A model generated the notes under the pieces. That model was not told where the DNA came from. It was given only the letters and a program-made list of their open reading frames with translations, and ran no database searches. A program made the translations under genes and the position numbers. Below, piece by piece: positions 1-13,740 of a stretch of DNA of 27,330 nucleotides. Source of the stretch: Calcarisporiella thermophila CBS 279.70 (taxonomy: Eukaryota; Calcarisporiellomycota); the NCBI RefSeq assembly GCF_041956535.1, contig NW_027192219.1:62099-89428 (forward strand), in the 5' to 3' direction. Position 1 is the first letter of the stretch. Every line of letters starts with the position of its first letter.

Positions 1-5
1 TTCAC

Positions 6-50
6 GTCGGAAAGGGTAGTGTCGGAAAGGGTAGTGTCGGAATGTGTAGA
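6..50. repeat. Short tandem repeat, 15-bp unit, about three copies
   Basis: The unit gtcggaaagggtagt occurs twice exactly (6-20, 21-35). A third, degenerate copy follows at 36-50. It lies in non-coding DNA upstream of the tRNA-Lys gene. The array may extend left beyond the window edge. No function is visible. Confidence 0.85.
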
Positions 51-173
51 TAGTATGGCAGAATGGTATGACCATATAGCTGGTCGGCCCCATTCTCGAC
101 CTACAACCCCAAAGGGAAATTTTTTGGTAGCATGTCTAATTGATATCGGATAAAATGAAAAAATTTTCAACAA

Positions 174-246
174 GCCCGGCTAGCTCAATCGGTAGAGCGT
201 GAGACTCTTAATCTCAAGGTTGTGGGTTCGACCCCCACGTTGGGCG
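174..246 (+). tRNA. tRNA-Lys (anticodon CUU)
   Basis: A complete 73-nt cloverleaf can be drawn. The acceptor arm GCCCGGC pairs with GTTGGGC, with two G-U pairs. The D arm is GCTC/GAGC and the anticodon stem TGAGA/TCTCA encloses loop CTCTTAA, so the anticodon is CTT (reads AAG, Lys). The T arm is GTGGG-TTCGACC-CCCAC, and the discriminator is G. No intron and no encoded CCA are present. A T6 run at 248-253 is a likely Pol III terminator. Confidence 0.97.
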
Positions 247-247
247 C

Positions 248-253
248 TTTTTT
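248..253 (+). terminator. RNA polymerase III terminator of tRNA-Lys
   Basis: Six T residues begin two bases after the tRNA-Lys 3' end, which is the usual Pol III stop signal. Confidence 0.8.
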
Positions 254-880
254 ATATTTCTCTAGACATTCAAAGATCTTAGTCTTACATCTAGTTTTGA
301 CTGTTCATACACAGCTTGAGAATGATGGCAATTTTGAGATGTAATTTTGAATTGTCTAGGATTACGTATATCATTTATCTACATACAAATCCAAATCCCC
401 CGCACCCAGTTTTCTGTGCAATTTTATTATACATGTTTATGGAGATGCTGTCGGTTGTAAAAATGATGTATTGACTGCTTTTGTAGATAATAGCGCTTTA
501 GTCTTATATCAACTGGGGAATTCTTGCCTTCTAATTTTCTTGTAATTATGGGAGCTACATTAATGTCCTTTTTTTTAAGGCGTGAAGTTATCACGGTGGA
601 GGTGGAATAGATTGGTGAAGTTCTTCTTTTTCATATCAGGTGGAGTTACCCATGATAATTATTTGTTATTTATCCTTCCATTCTGTGTATTTCTCGAACT
701 GAAGTTTTTGTGCAACCGTGAAAATCTAGCAGCTATAGGGAAAACAAATCCTTACTTTGACTCTCTCCATTCCATCTCTCGCTGAATTTCTTCCTTAGCT
801 AGCCCCATTCTTTCGCTTAGTTCTCCCAGCTGCATCATCAACTTAATCCCCTTGTCTTGTTCTCAAGATCTTTCGGTTTA
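254..880. other. Intergenic region, no supported gene
   Basis: This AT-rich stretch lies between the tRNA and the start of the next gene. It holds only short open frames without recognisable content. A pyrimidine-rich stretch at about 770-870 precedes the ATG at 881 and is probably leader or promoter DNA of that gene. Confidence 0.6.
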
Positions 881-1882
881 ATGCGCTCCTCACCCTCGAA
901 CCCAAGGCGCCCTCCCCTTAAAGCTCCACCCTCCCTACAAATCCCCTCACAGCGTCACCTTGTACCACCCTCGCCAGTAGCTCCAGTGGCTGCATCGCGA
1001 GTACGCACCCTTTCATTTAACTCACATTCACATACGAAAGATGATCGTTCGGACTCCGATTTAGAGAGTACAAATGGGAGTGTATTGAGCAATTCTTTTG
1101 GAAGCGATTGGAGTCTATCGAGAGGCGAACGATTAGGAGGCAGCGGGGATGTAGAGATTAATGCTGGTGCAAATGGTACAGGGAGAATTCGTGTGAAAGC
1201 CTCCAATATTCTCAATGGCAAAATAAGAGATACTCCTGGGAACGGTAAATCCAGTGGGAGAGGTACTGAAGAAGCAAGAAACAATCGAAAAGTAAGATGC
1301 AGCGGTCTTGGATTGAACTGGAAATAACCAATTACTGACCATTTTGCACATTGTTTTGATAATATGTTAGATGCTGGATCTCGAAATTTCAAATAAATCG
1401 CTAATGGCTATCAACGAGAACCTGGAGGCACTGGTTAGGAAACAAGCTAACGAAATCTCCAGACTAAAAAAACGAATCGCTCGGTAATTTAGGATTTCCT
1501 AGCTGTTTCCACTTCTTGCCTACCTCATCGCTTTCTCATTTCCTTTTGTAGTGGGGATTCATATAACAGTTTAGATACTCCTTTAAGTGAAGATACCGAA
1601 TTCGATTTCGACCTCACAGAAGATGAGCAAGACGAAGATTTCCGTTTCAAGCGCTTATGTATAACAATAGACACACTTATTAAGGAATGCAAGAGTGCGC
1701 TTGCACTAGAGAGAAAGGCGGGAGGCGGAAAAGTCTTATCACCCTTCGATACATGTATTTATTCACCTTATTTTCTTCTTAACCGCCCTTCGTACTAACC
1801 CTTATCTTCGGTCACTTTAGTGGATAAAGACCCGCTCGACGAAGCAGTATCAATAGAGTCTACTTTCCAACCCATCACATAG
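881..1882 (+). CDS. Fungal protein of unknown function with coiled-coil segment
   Basis: Four exons can be joined in frame: 881-1291, 1371-1483, 1552-1754 and 1821-1882, giving 262 aa. Introns are 79, 68 and 66 nt with donors GTAAGA, GTAATT and GTATTT. The first ATG is at 881; the open frame upstream of it has no other ATG. Residues 1-137 are rich in Ser, Pro, Arg and Gly and look disordered. Exon 2 (residues 138-175) begins MLDLEISNKSLMAINENLE and continues as a charged amphipathic helix ending ISRLKKRIAR, a likely coiled coil. Exon 3 is acidic (EDTEFDFDLTEDEQDEDF), then has a second helix (RLCITIDTLIKECKSALALE). The LEISNKSLMAIN block reminds me of a conserved motif in uncharacterised fungal proteins, but I cannot name the family. 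The gene is convergent with the aminopeptidase. Gene reality is likely; function is unknown. Confidence 0.75.
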
Positions 1883-2205
1883 GAATTCCCTTCCCCTCTC
1901 TTCTCTAGCTAGCTTCGTTTACCCCTTTAATTTCCATCCAATTGCTTTTATCTATATATATATAATTCATCGTTGTGATTGCTATTTATTCCCGCTTCCT
2001 TCCCCTTTTCCCTCCCCTCCTTCCCTCTTTTCCTCTCCTAAACCTTGCACCAGAATGTTTTTTCCTTTTCTCTCATTTTATAGGATATTTCCCAACTTAT
2101 TCTCAAAGATATACTCCTTGTTTATAGTTTTACAAAAGAAATCACCATACCCTTCGCCTTAATCTAATAAATATAGCACTTAAATTCAAGCTCGAAGGAA
2201 AAAAA
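1883..2205. other. Convergent 3' intergenic region
   Basis: These 323 bp lie between the stop codons of two convergent genes. The DNA is pyrimidine- and AT-rich with no coding content. It presumably carries both 3' UTRs and polyadenylation sites. Confidence 0.6.
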
Positions 2206-3948
2206 TTAAGCTCGGGCAAGGCGGCGTGCAAATTCGATCAGAGACCGAGTTGGACGTCCGGACATGCCCTTCACATGGTATCCAGAATCGGAGGTAGTAT
2301 CCATCACACCAGCAATATCTGTTTAGGAGTTCATGGTCGAAAGGGGAGAAAGTGAGTCGGGTGTAAATAAGAATAGTTCAAAGAAGAGAGAAAACATAGG
2401 TGAAATGATACTTACCGATATGCGCGTAACGGATCTTGTCCTCGAAGCCAACCTCGCCCTCTTCAACAGCGCCCTCTACCCCCTCGTCTTCGGGATTGAG
2501 TCCGTGTACGAATTCTTTCAAGAAGATCGCCGCGGTGCACGAGCCACCGGCACGGCCAGCAGAGTTGATCAAGTCGGCAGTCGTGGACTTGGTGATGAGC
2601 TTCTTGTACTCGACATTAAGAGGCATACGCCAGAATGGATCGGCCTCAGCCTCTCCCGCAGATTCAAGCTCCTTATATAGCGAGGTCGAGTTGGTGAACA
2701 CACCAGAATAAACACCGCCGAGGGCAACCGCCATGGCGCCGGTGAGGGTAGCGACGTCGATCAGAGTGCGGGGTTTGAATGTGGAGGATGCGTAGTAGAG
2801 GGCATCTGCAAGGATGAGGCGGCCCTCAGCATCCGTATTGTCGATTTCAATGGTCTTGCCGTTCGAGGCGCGGACAACATCTCCGGGTTTGTTGGCGGTG
2901 CCGGACGGAAGATTCTCGCACAATGGAATAAAGGCTTTGACATTGAGAGGAATTCCCACATGGGCAATGCCGTACATCGTACCAAGTACGGTGGCAGCGC
3001 CTCCCATATCGCCCTTCATGGCAGACATACCAGCAGCAGGCTTAAGCGAAATACCTCCGGCATCAAAGGTGATACCTTTGCCCACCAGCGCCAACGCAGT
3101 CTCATCAGACTTGGCGGCATCGCCGGTATAGTGAATCTCAACGAACCGAAGAGGCTCTGCCGATCCCTTTGCAACTGAGAGGAATGAGCCCATATTATGG
3201 CTCTCAGCCCACTCTTTGTCGTGGATGAATACCTCCACACCTTTTACACCCTCAAAGCATTCCTTTGCGCGCTCGGCAAAAATAGTAGGCGTCATCAAGT
3301 TGGCAGGGGTCTCCATCAGGCGGCGGGCCAAGTTTTGGGATTTGGCGTAGATAACACCGGTGTTCCAGTTGAGCTCGCCCTCTGAAGATGGGTTGAGCGG
3401 CTGCAGCTCCACGGCGGCCTTTTGTGACTTGGTGGCTTTGAGCTCATCAAATCGGTAGAGCGCGAGATGAGCACCCTCTGCGGCAGCGTGAGCACTCTCC
3501 ATATTGTCGATCTGGATAGTGGTAGCTCCCTGCTCGCGCAGAGACTTGGCTCCAATTGCGGCCTAAATTAGAGAGAGTTAGTCCCACGGCCAGCTCGCCC
3601 TAGATGGGCACAGAATTATCTACTTACAGCAAGCCTCGTGCTCTCAGCGTCGCCCTCCTTTACCCCCATCACGGCAACACGTGACCATTGCTCTGAAGGA
3701 TATACGATGCGGCATTCCCCAGGCTTGCCCTGGGCACCAGAGGATTTCCACTGGTTGAAAACTTGCGGGTGGAGCTCTGAGCCTGCCGCGCGCAGAGAAG
3801 TAGCATTGGGCTTAATGCTAGTAATGAGCGAGGGGAGCTGTGGAGTAGTAGCTTCGGAGTGCATGTTAGTTCTCAAAACCGATGATGCAGCGGAATGGGA
3901 TGAGGATAAGGTTATGCGACGAGAGAGTTGTGCAGTGATGCGGTGCAT
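2206..3948 (-). CDS. Leucyl (cytosol) aminopeptidase, peptidase family M17
   Basis: Exons in transcript order are 3948-3628, 3562-2416 and 2318-2206, giving 526 aa, with introns of 65 and 97 nt (donors GTAAGT). The family is a two-metal (Zn/Mn) hexameric exopeptidase that removes N-terminal Leu and other residues from peptides. The C-terminal catalytic domain is complete. GKGITFDAGG supplies Lys269 and Asp274, MKGDMGGA supplies Asp292, and the signature NTDAEGRL supplies Asp351 and Glu353 as metal ligands plus Arg355. The last exon restores the HIDIAGVMDTT...GMSGRPTRSLIEF ending typical of the family. The N-terminus (MHRITAQLSRRITLSSSHS) is rich in Arg, Ser and Thr and lacks acidic residues, so a mitochondrial presequence is possible; this is inference. 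Length fits the family. It lies 383 bp downstream of VTS1 on the same strand. Confidence 0.95.
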
Positions 3949-4331
3949 AGCCTAGCTAAGGTTTCTAAGCTGGTTAAACAGGTCGCAGTTAAATTTATTT
4001 ATTTATATATTGCTTGGGCCAATAATGAAATATATTCTAGTTTAGCGTGTGAAAATCTAGTGCAAAAGATTATGATTGATCCAAGAACCAATGTTTGGGC
4101 TCCTCATCCTTATTAATGAGCCGAGAAATATAAAAAAAGGAAAAAAGTTTCGAAGGGGGATACGAGAACGTAGAGGAAAAATTGGTGATGTCACACACAA
4201 AAGGTAGGGAGGGAAGCCTAATAAACATCTCGCAAAAAATATAATATATATAGCCAGCATTTTACCGTTTATGTTTATATATCAAGAGTAAAGATATATA
4301 TGTTTCAAGAAATTGGAAAAAAAGTTCACTC
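3949..4331. other. Intergenic region: aminopeptidase promoter side and VTS1 3' side
   Basis: These 383 AT-rich bases lie between two minus-strand genes. They should hold the VTS1 3' UTR (right part) and the aminopeptidase promoter (left part). I see no ORF or RNA gene I can support. Confidence 0.55.
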
Positions 4332-6422
4332 TTAAATTTCGATGTTATTCTCCTGGCAGTGCGCACGAACGCTTTCAAATACCTTGAGCATCTTTCTTCG
4401 GGCACCTAAGGCCGCCACTCCTTTAGCCTCTAACTCCTCGTCGCTCATTTTAACCATTTCACGCCAATTCACCCCTTCAAAATTGGGAGTGTACTTATGC
4501 AACCGCAGACTCCTTAACCAGGCAGGAATATCTAAGCAGAGAAATATACAAAAAATGGGGAGGAGGGGGATTAGGCGTATTGTTTCTAATTATTTCATAC
4601 GGCAATAGGGAAATACCATTCATCAGATTTAGATCTATGGATTCGGGCTTCTTTTCTTTGGATTGAGAAACGGGGCTCGCCGACCTCTGTCGAGATCGAT
4701 CGTTGTGGTCACTCAAATATGCTTCGTGATCATCACCGGCAGACAAGAAATTTTTCCCACCCACCGCACTACCTCCACCACTATTATTCTGGTTAACTCG
4801 TTTTCCAGGCAACCGCATTTGACCAGATCCAGGCTGCTGGCGATAGGGTGATGGCGATCGTGAGTGATGCGGACTTGCAGACGGAGGATAGCGTGGCGAC
4901 GTAGGCGTAGGTGATCTACGGACTGGATGCTGCACCCTATCTAACACAGTAGGCTCATCACCTTCATAAGTGGAAAGGACAATATTGGTAGTCGTGCTAG
5001 ACGCGGCGGCATCGTCAGCTTGAGGTTTACGTCGCCGCCAGTTGCGAGGATCGCGGTCCAATAATACCCCGCTCCCGCTTGCACCCATGATCCCTGAACG
5101 AACACTTGCACTGTTTGACCATGGCTGGAGCTTGCTGGGTTGATCACCGCCCGCCCATTCGCCAGCAGCCATTCTCTCTCCGAAAGAAGCAAGACTTGTT
5201 GGCGAGAGGACACCCCAGGTTGCCAAAGATTTCATTGAGTCGCTCTCTACATACGAGCGCGGGCGATCCTGGTTATTTGAATTTCCGTTATTATTATTAC
5301 CGACTTCGCCACCTCCCGCAAGCAACGTTGGGGGCACAAGGGAGGTTACATCTGCAGATTTCGGTCGCTCTTCCAGATCTCCGGATGCACCAGATGGATA
5401 TCGCGGTGAAGTTTCTGTCACTGTCGTGAGAGTTCGTGGGAACCACTTCGTTGCAAAAAGGGATTCACCCTCTGCAGCAGACTTGGGCCTTCCCATCATG
5501 AACGTCGGATCGCTAGCACGTGCGTTCTTGAGGTTCTGCTCCTCAAGCAAGTTATTGTGACCAACACTAGCGGGACGAGCATGCGCAGAGAGAAACTCTT
5601 GCTTGCTAAATCTATTGGCAGAGGAAATTGAGGGGTCTTCGTCCTCTCCACGCTCACTCAGCGCCATTGAATTGCGGCCGTAGATTCTACGTCCACTTCC
5701 TATGCCTCCTTGTTGTGGTTGCAGAGACTGCCGTTGCTGGAACGATCGATTATCGGCCTTTGACAAAGCAATATTTAGCTGAGCCTGCATCGACTCGCGT
5801 TCTGGATTTGCGGGCGACATCAAAGAGCCCATGTCACGCCGATCCATCTGCTGCAGAACCGCAATAAAAAAGCGCACCTGCACAGCATTACAATATTGAA
5901 GCAGACTATAGAGAGCGGCAGTCCGCTCAGCATCTGAAAGTGCACCGAACCACTGGTCGATTGCGCTGAGTTCCTCTTTAAAGGTTTGGTCTAGACTAGC
6001 CTGTGCCATCTCCTCAATAGTTTGCTCATATTGCTGCAATTCTTTGAGCCATGACTCGAGAGCTTGTGCTAAAGGCCGAGATTGTAGTGTAAGGTTAATT
6101 TCATCTAGGAGAAAGTGCAAAGTATACTCTATTCACCTTCAGGAGAATTGAAAGCGCCCTTGCTCTGCCGTTGTAGCACTTCTGAGTTTGGACGACGTAC
6201 GGAGCTTGGGGGAGCAAGCCCAATCATATCGGACATGTGCCTCATCCCCACTCCACTCCCAACACTCCCCTTATTACCAGGGACACCAGAGCTATTAAGC
6301 CCAAATCCTTGCGATTTTTGGGGGGTAGCTTTCCCAGTCGATGAATTAACACCATTCCGTTCTTGCCCAGAAGGATTAATAAGTGAATAAGCAGTTTCGG
6401 AGGCGGCTCGATGAACTGACAT
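4332..6422 (-). CDS. VTS1: Vts1/Smaug-type SAM-domain RNA-binding protein
   Basis: Exons are 6422-6137, 6104-4617 and 4531-4332, giving 657 aa. The C-terminal SAM domain (about 583-650) spans the last intron and reads DLNLMND, then [19 protein letters not shown], then WREMV...[15 protein letters not shown]. The [10 protein letters not shown] and ALGARRK segments are typical of the Vts1 SAM fold that binds Smaug-recognition hairpins. Known family role: it recruits Ccr4-Not to deadenylate and decay target mRNAs in the cytoplasm. Residues about 105-185 ([17 protein letters not shown]...[15 protein letters not shown]...[13 protein letters not shown]) form the conserved N-terminal helical domain of fungal Vts1. 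The middle is low complexity: Ser/Pro-rich, Asn tracts, [10 protein letters not shown] repeats. Joining exons 1 and 2 needs a 32-nt intron (6136-6105), far shorter than the others in this window. Without it the frame breaks at a stop, so that junction is the weak point. Confidence 0.92.
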
Positions 6423-7255
6423 TATATTATTGCGGCTGAAGAGATCAAATTAGTAAATCCAAACGTTATCAGAGATCAAATCTTGAACTGAAAGAAGAGA
6501 AGAGTAAAATATTCACACCTTTACAGATAAAAAAAATTGATTCACGAGAATAAGAATTCAACGGTCCAGCCGCAAATAATTGGCGGATCTACCAGTATAA
6601 AATGCTTTAAGATGATATGTTATCTCTTCAAGAGATGTCTGGATGGAAAAGGAAGAGGAAACAAAAATAAGAAATTAAACGATCGCTGATCGTAATTTGT
6701 TTATTTACTCCCAATTTCCGGAATGTATCTGAGAAATGGAAAAAAAAGGGAGAGAAAGAAGGGTGAGAATGAGGAAATAGGAGAACAAACAATGAATCTC
6801 CACAAGGTGTTACAAGGTAACTCGTGAATTGCATCAAGAAAATTCCTCGATAAAATAACCCAAGAAGAGGCAATTGGTTGAATAAAGTACAATACCCAAG
6901 TGATGCCCTTGATCCTAATAGTTAACCCAACACTGTGCAAGGCAATCATCACAAGCTATTTAAAACTCCTCATACCTACATATTTCCTTATCTTTGTTGT
7001 ATCTCACAGGGGTGGAACCCAGGATTCTTCTAACTGCTTTCTATGCGGTAAAATGCTTGAAGCATATTTGCCACGATTTCTATGATGAGCGGTCAGACAA
7101 TATGATCAGTCGATTAACGTGACTCTAAACTCCTATTCTTGTGGCCATCTTTCTGGTGGTTTTCAACAAATCCAGGATCGATATTGCATTATTACATCCA
7201 TGTTTTATTTGCAATTAGTTTCAGATATACGGGACAAAAAAATTTTCGACTTGAA
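6423..7255. other. Intergenic region: VTS1 promoter and MCM8 3' side
   Basis: These 833 bp lie between the VTS1 start and the MCM8 stop, both on the minus strand. The DNA is AT-rich. Short open frames on both strands show no recognisable protein content. It probably holds the VTS1 promoter/leader and the MCM8 3' UTR. I see no tRNA or clear snoRNA. Confidence 0.55.
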
Positions 7256-11041
<3,786 letters not shown>

Positions 11042-11233
11042 TTCGCGATTATCATAGAGTACGTAAAAAAAAAAAAGGAGAGCAGATGCAAATTGGACTG
11101 CTCTTTGCCACTCGTTCTCGAAACATATAAAATTTTCTGACCAAAGAAAACGTTTGGAAAGCAAATAACTAACAAGGCTTTGGACAAAATGGCAATACTC
11201 TCGTTTATTATTGGATATAAAAATTATTAAAGT

Positions 11234-11306
11234 CGCCCAACGTGGGGGTCGAACCCACAGCCTTGAGATTAAGAGTCTCACGCTCTACCGATTGAGCTAG
11301 CCGGGC
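11234..11306 (-). tRNA. tRNA-Lys (anticodon CUU), second copy
   Basis: This 73-nt gene is identical to the copy at 174-246 except for one base in the variable loop (AGGCT instead of AGGTT). The anticodon loop is CTCTTAA, and all stems are intact. A T5 run lies about 15 nt past its 3' end on the minus strand, a likely Pol III stop. It lies 192 bp upstream of the MCM8 ATG in the same orientation, so it sits inside or next to the MCM8 promoter. Confidence 0.97.
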
Positions 11307-11389
11307 TTATCAAAACTGTTGCGTCGAATAATAGACTAATAAGGTCTATCCTGACAATCCTCTAGCTATCCAAGCCTCCTTTCCTCCGG

Positions 11390-11464
11390 GGGAGGGTTAG
11401 TGTAGTGGACTATCCCTGGGATGCCGATGAGAACGGCGTGGGTTCGAATCCCACTTCCCCCACC
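11390..11464 (+). tRNA. tRNA-like element, isotype uncertain, possibly defective
   Basis: The 75-nt segment has a full acceptor stem (GGGGGAG with TTCCCCC), discriminator A, a genomic CCA directly after it (11465-11467), and a perfect T arm GTGGG-TTCGAAT-CCCAC. The A box (TAGTGTAGTGG) and B box (GGTTCGAATCC) of Pol III promoters are present. The centre does not fold normally. The best hairpin is TGCCG-ATGAGAA-CGGCG, which would place GAG (Leu) as anticodon, but it leaves no variable loop and six or more extra bases after the D arm. No nearby T-run terminator is seen. It could be a diverged tRNA, a pseudogene or a tRNA-derived element. Confidence 0.5.
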
Positions 11465-11467
11465 AGC

Positions 11468-12398
11468 ACTTACTCTTAGTTTGTGACTGCTATCCACTTG
11501 ATCAGAAGTTGAGTCTTGATTATTGAAAAGACCGCCCTTACGATAAGTACAAAAGATTACATCGGTTTCACGTACATGCTATACACGACAACTGCGATAC
11601 ACGCATATCGATTGAAAGTCTATCGATCAAGGACCTATATCTCGTCATGTTAAGTCCATTGACATTAACTTCATGTAATATATGGAAATTAAATAAAAGT
11701 TTCCATTGATTGATCAAAAAAAAAAAGCCTCCTTTCCTCCTACTGCGCCATAATTCCATATTGTGCCAATTCTCCTCACAACAAAACTACCATTGAAAAA
11801 GAATTACTTTAATGCATCATTTCTGAATTTGAGCCAATTTTTTTTTGGTCCAAAAAAGCGTAACAAGGGCAGGCCATCATATTCTACTTTCCTCTCTTCT
11901 CAAAAAAATAGGAAAGGTAAGCACACTCTCTGTACACTCCCCAAATTTTGCATGGATTTCTTGTTTCTGAGGACTATAAAGTCACTTAAGAACGAAAAAA
12001 TATACTTTTTAATAAAGATCCTCCTCCTAACAAAAAAAAATAACAGGGGTAGACCATGTGTAAAACCTGAGCGATTTTGTTGTAGTAGTCTCTCCACATC
12101 TATTAACTACATATTGTTTTCAATAAAGTGTTCATATTCGAAAAAAACATCATCCTTGTGTTTTTTCTTTCTTCAAGGTAAACCATTACCTTTTTTTATG
12201 GGCAATTCTTGATAATAGACACCATTTTTTAACAAGATGGAATGCTTTATATTTTTCAAGCATCATTTACCCTATTTTTTTAGTCTAACCAATATTTAGT
12301 ACACCAGTATTAATATAAAGTATTCCTTAATCCAGATTAACCTAATGGTCCATTCCGTATCATATCAAAAATAACTTGCTTTAATCAATCCTCTTTTT
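11468..12398. other. AT-rich intergenic region
   Basis: About 930 bp with many A and T homopolymer runs. A plus-strand open frame at 11763-12212 lacks an ATG near its start and is not supported as a gene. It contains imperfectly repeated segments coding for basic K-N-x-G-R-P-like motifs at about 11857-11875 and 12033-12055. No RNA gene or mobile-element ends were recognised. Confidence 0.45.
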
Positions 12399-12578
12399 TT
12401 ACTCCTCTTTTTTATTACATCTATCCTCGATCCAGCGCTTCTGGTAATGGCCACGATTTAGATCAGTAAATTTGTTTAACCTCAATTCCACCTTTTCCCT
12501 AGAATAGCTTGAATTAAATAGGAGATCTTCCGGGGATATTATAGCTGGGTCTGGATCCATTCCTTTCCATGGCATCAT
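12399..12578 (-). CDS. Possible small protein or terminal exon, unknown function
   Basis: An open frame of 59 aa starts at paired ATGs (12578, 12575) and ends with TAA at 12401-12399. The translation has protein-like composition: it contains GMDPDPAIISPEDLLF, SSYSREKVELRLNKFTDL and RGHYQKRWIEDR, an amphipathic charged helix rich in Glu, Lys and Arg with Trp and Tyr. This contrasts with the AT-rich surroundings. An AG acceptor at 12599-12598 lies in frame upstream, so this may be the last exon of a spliced gene. An ATG at 12728 starts a 21-codon open frame that could be a first exon, but I found no phase-consistent join. I do not recognise the family. Confidence 0.4.
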   Translation of the reverse strand: MMPWKGMDPDPAIISPEDLLFNSSYSREKVELRLNKFTDLNRGHYQKRWIEDRCNKKEE

Positions 12579-13740
12579 TTCTCGTATCGACCTTTCCTGG
12601 TTTTACTTTATTCCAATGTTGCTACATATATATTAATCCGATACTGTGCAATCTTGCCCTATTCAGGATAGACTAGGTGCACCATCAGCAAGATATGCGA
12701 GTAGTATTTTCCCTCTTCTGTTACTCATGGTTGACGTGAAAATAATGGGAACAAGAGCAATGGTCAAGGAATGGCCCAGGATCACACATAGATGCAACAC
12801 CCATATTGGTTAATAGCAAAATAGCGTAATCTCAAAAGGCAAAATCAGTATTTCGGATTTCTAAAAGAGCGACCCGAGTTAAACAGGACCGTCAACATCG
12901 CAACCTCATTACGTAGAGTGCGGAAGAGCGTACTAATGGGTTCTGACAATGCGTAATATCCCAACCGGATATGAAATGTCAACCTCAGTTCTATTATGCT
13001 CAAATCAAATTGAAATTGGAGCAATTAAACCCCTTAGGGTATGGGCGAGCGAGCGTGCGAGCGCTTGTTCATAGCGGCTTTATCGAGCTATCGGTCCCCA
13101 AGCCCATGCCTCTCCATTAGACAGAGATAGCGAGATATGAGGGAGGGCTCGTTCGCCAGGAGCAATTTCTCCTGCATCCCTGCCAGCAGCGAGGCCAGGG
13201 CGGCCTGGGATTGGTTCAGGGCGTATAGCGGAGAAGACGGGCTGTGATAGGTTCGTGGCGATTTTTAATTCATAGAGTTAAAGCATTATTAATGTTTCAG
13301 ATAAAGGCGGCCCCGCTCCTATCTCAGCAGGGAAGAAATAGGAGGCGCGATTGGGAAGAGGGGCTATCATCACTTGACGATAAAAGATCGTGACGCTCCG
13401 TCGGAATTCAGACTCAACCGTTGGTTATGTCTCGATTCTCTATTATTCATGGAAGCCCCGTGACATGGTCTGAGCACGGCAGAGGGTCACAGAATAATTG
13501 CATTAGAGGAATCAAGCTCTATTTACAGTTTACTCTTCTTCAGCTTTTGAACTTGTTCTCTCTCTCCATCTGCGAATTGCAAATAAGGCCAGTCGGTATC
13601 CCCATCTCTTCTCTATAAATATTTTTCATCCTCCCATTTGCATTCTCAGATTTATACTCCCTAATATCTCTGCATCTTATTTATTTCTTATATAATCCTT
13701 TCTATATACCTGAAATATACTACCATCTTACATCAATAGA
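12579..13740. other. Intergenic region upstream of NMA111
   Basis: About 1.16 kb without a supported gene. GC content is higher at about 13030-13340, with a GCGAGC-rich stretch at 13045-13065. The last 200 bp are pyrimidine-rich and should contain the NMA111 promoter and leader. Confidence 0.5.
13614..13620 (+). promoter_or_regulatory. Candidate TATA box of NMA111
   Basis: The sequence TATAAAT lies 121 bp upstream of the NMA111 ATG, inside a pyrimidine-rich leader region. Position and sequence fit a fungal TATA element, but AT-rich DNA gives such matches by chance. Confidence 0.35.

Noticed and set aside
582-785. 67-codon plus-strand frame downstream of the tRNA
   Set aside because: No ATG-supported start, low-complexity hydrophobic content and no family resemblance.
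857-880. Earlier TTG start for the coiled-coil protein
   Set aside because: The first real ATG is at 881; a TTG start is unlikely in a fungal nuclear gene.
955-1392. 145-codon minus-strand open frame
   Set aside because: It mirrors exon 1 of the plus-strand gene and has no recognisable protein content of its own.
3638-3955. Plus-strand frame opposite the aminopeptidase N-terminus
   Set aside because: It is antisense to a well-supported exon and has no domain features.
7080-7180. Possible box C/D snoRNA (ATGATGA near 7082)
   Set aside because: No CTGA box D at suitable distance and no terminal stem.
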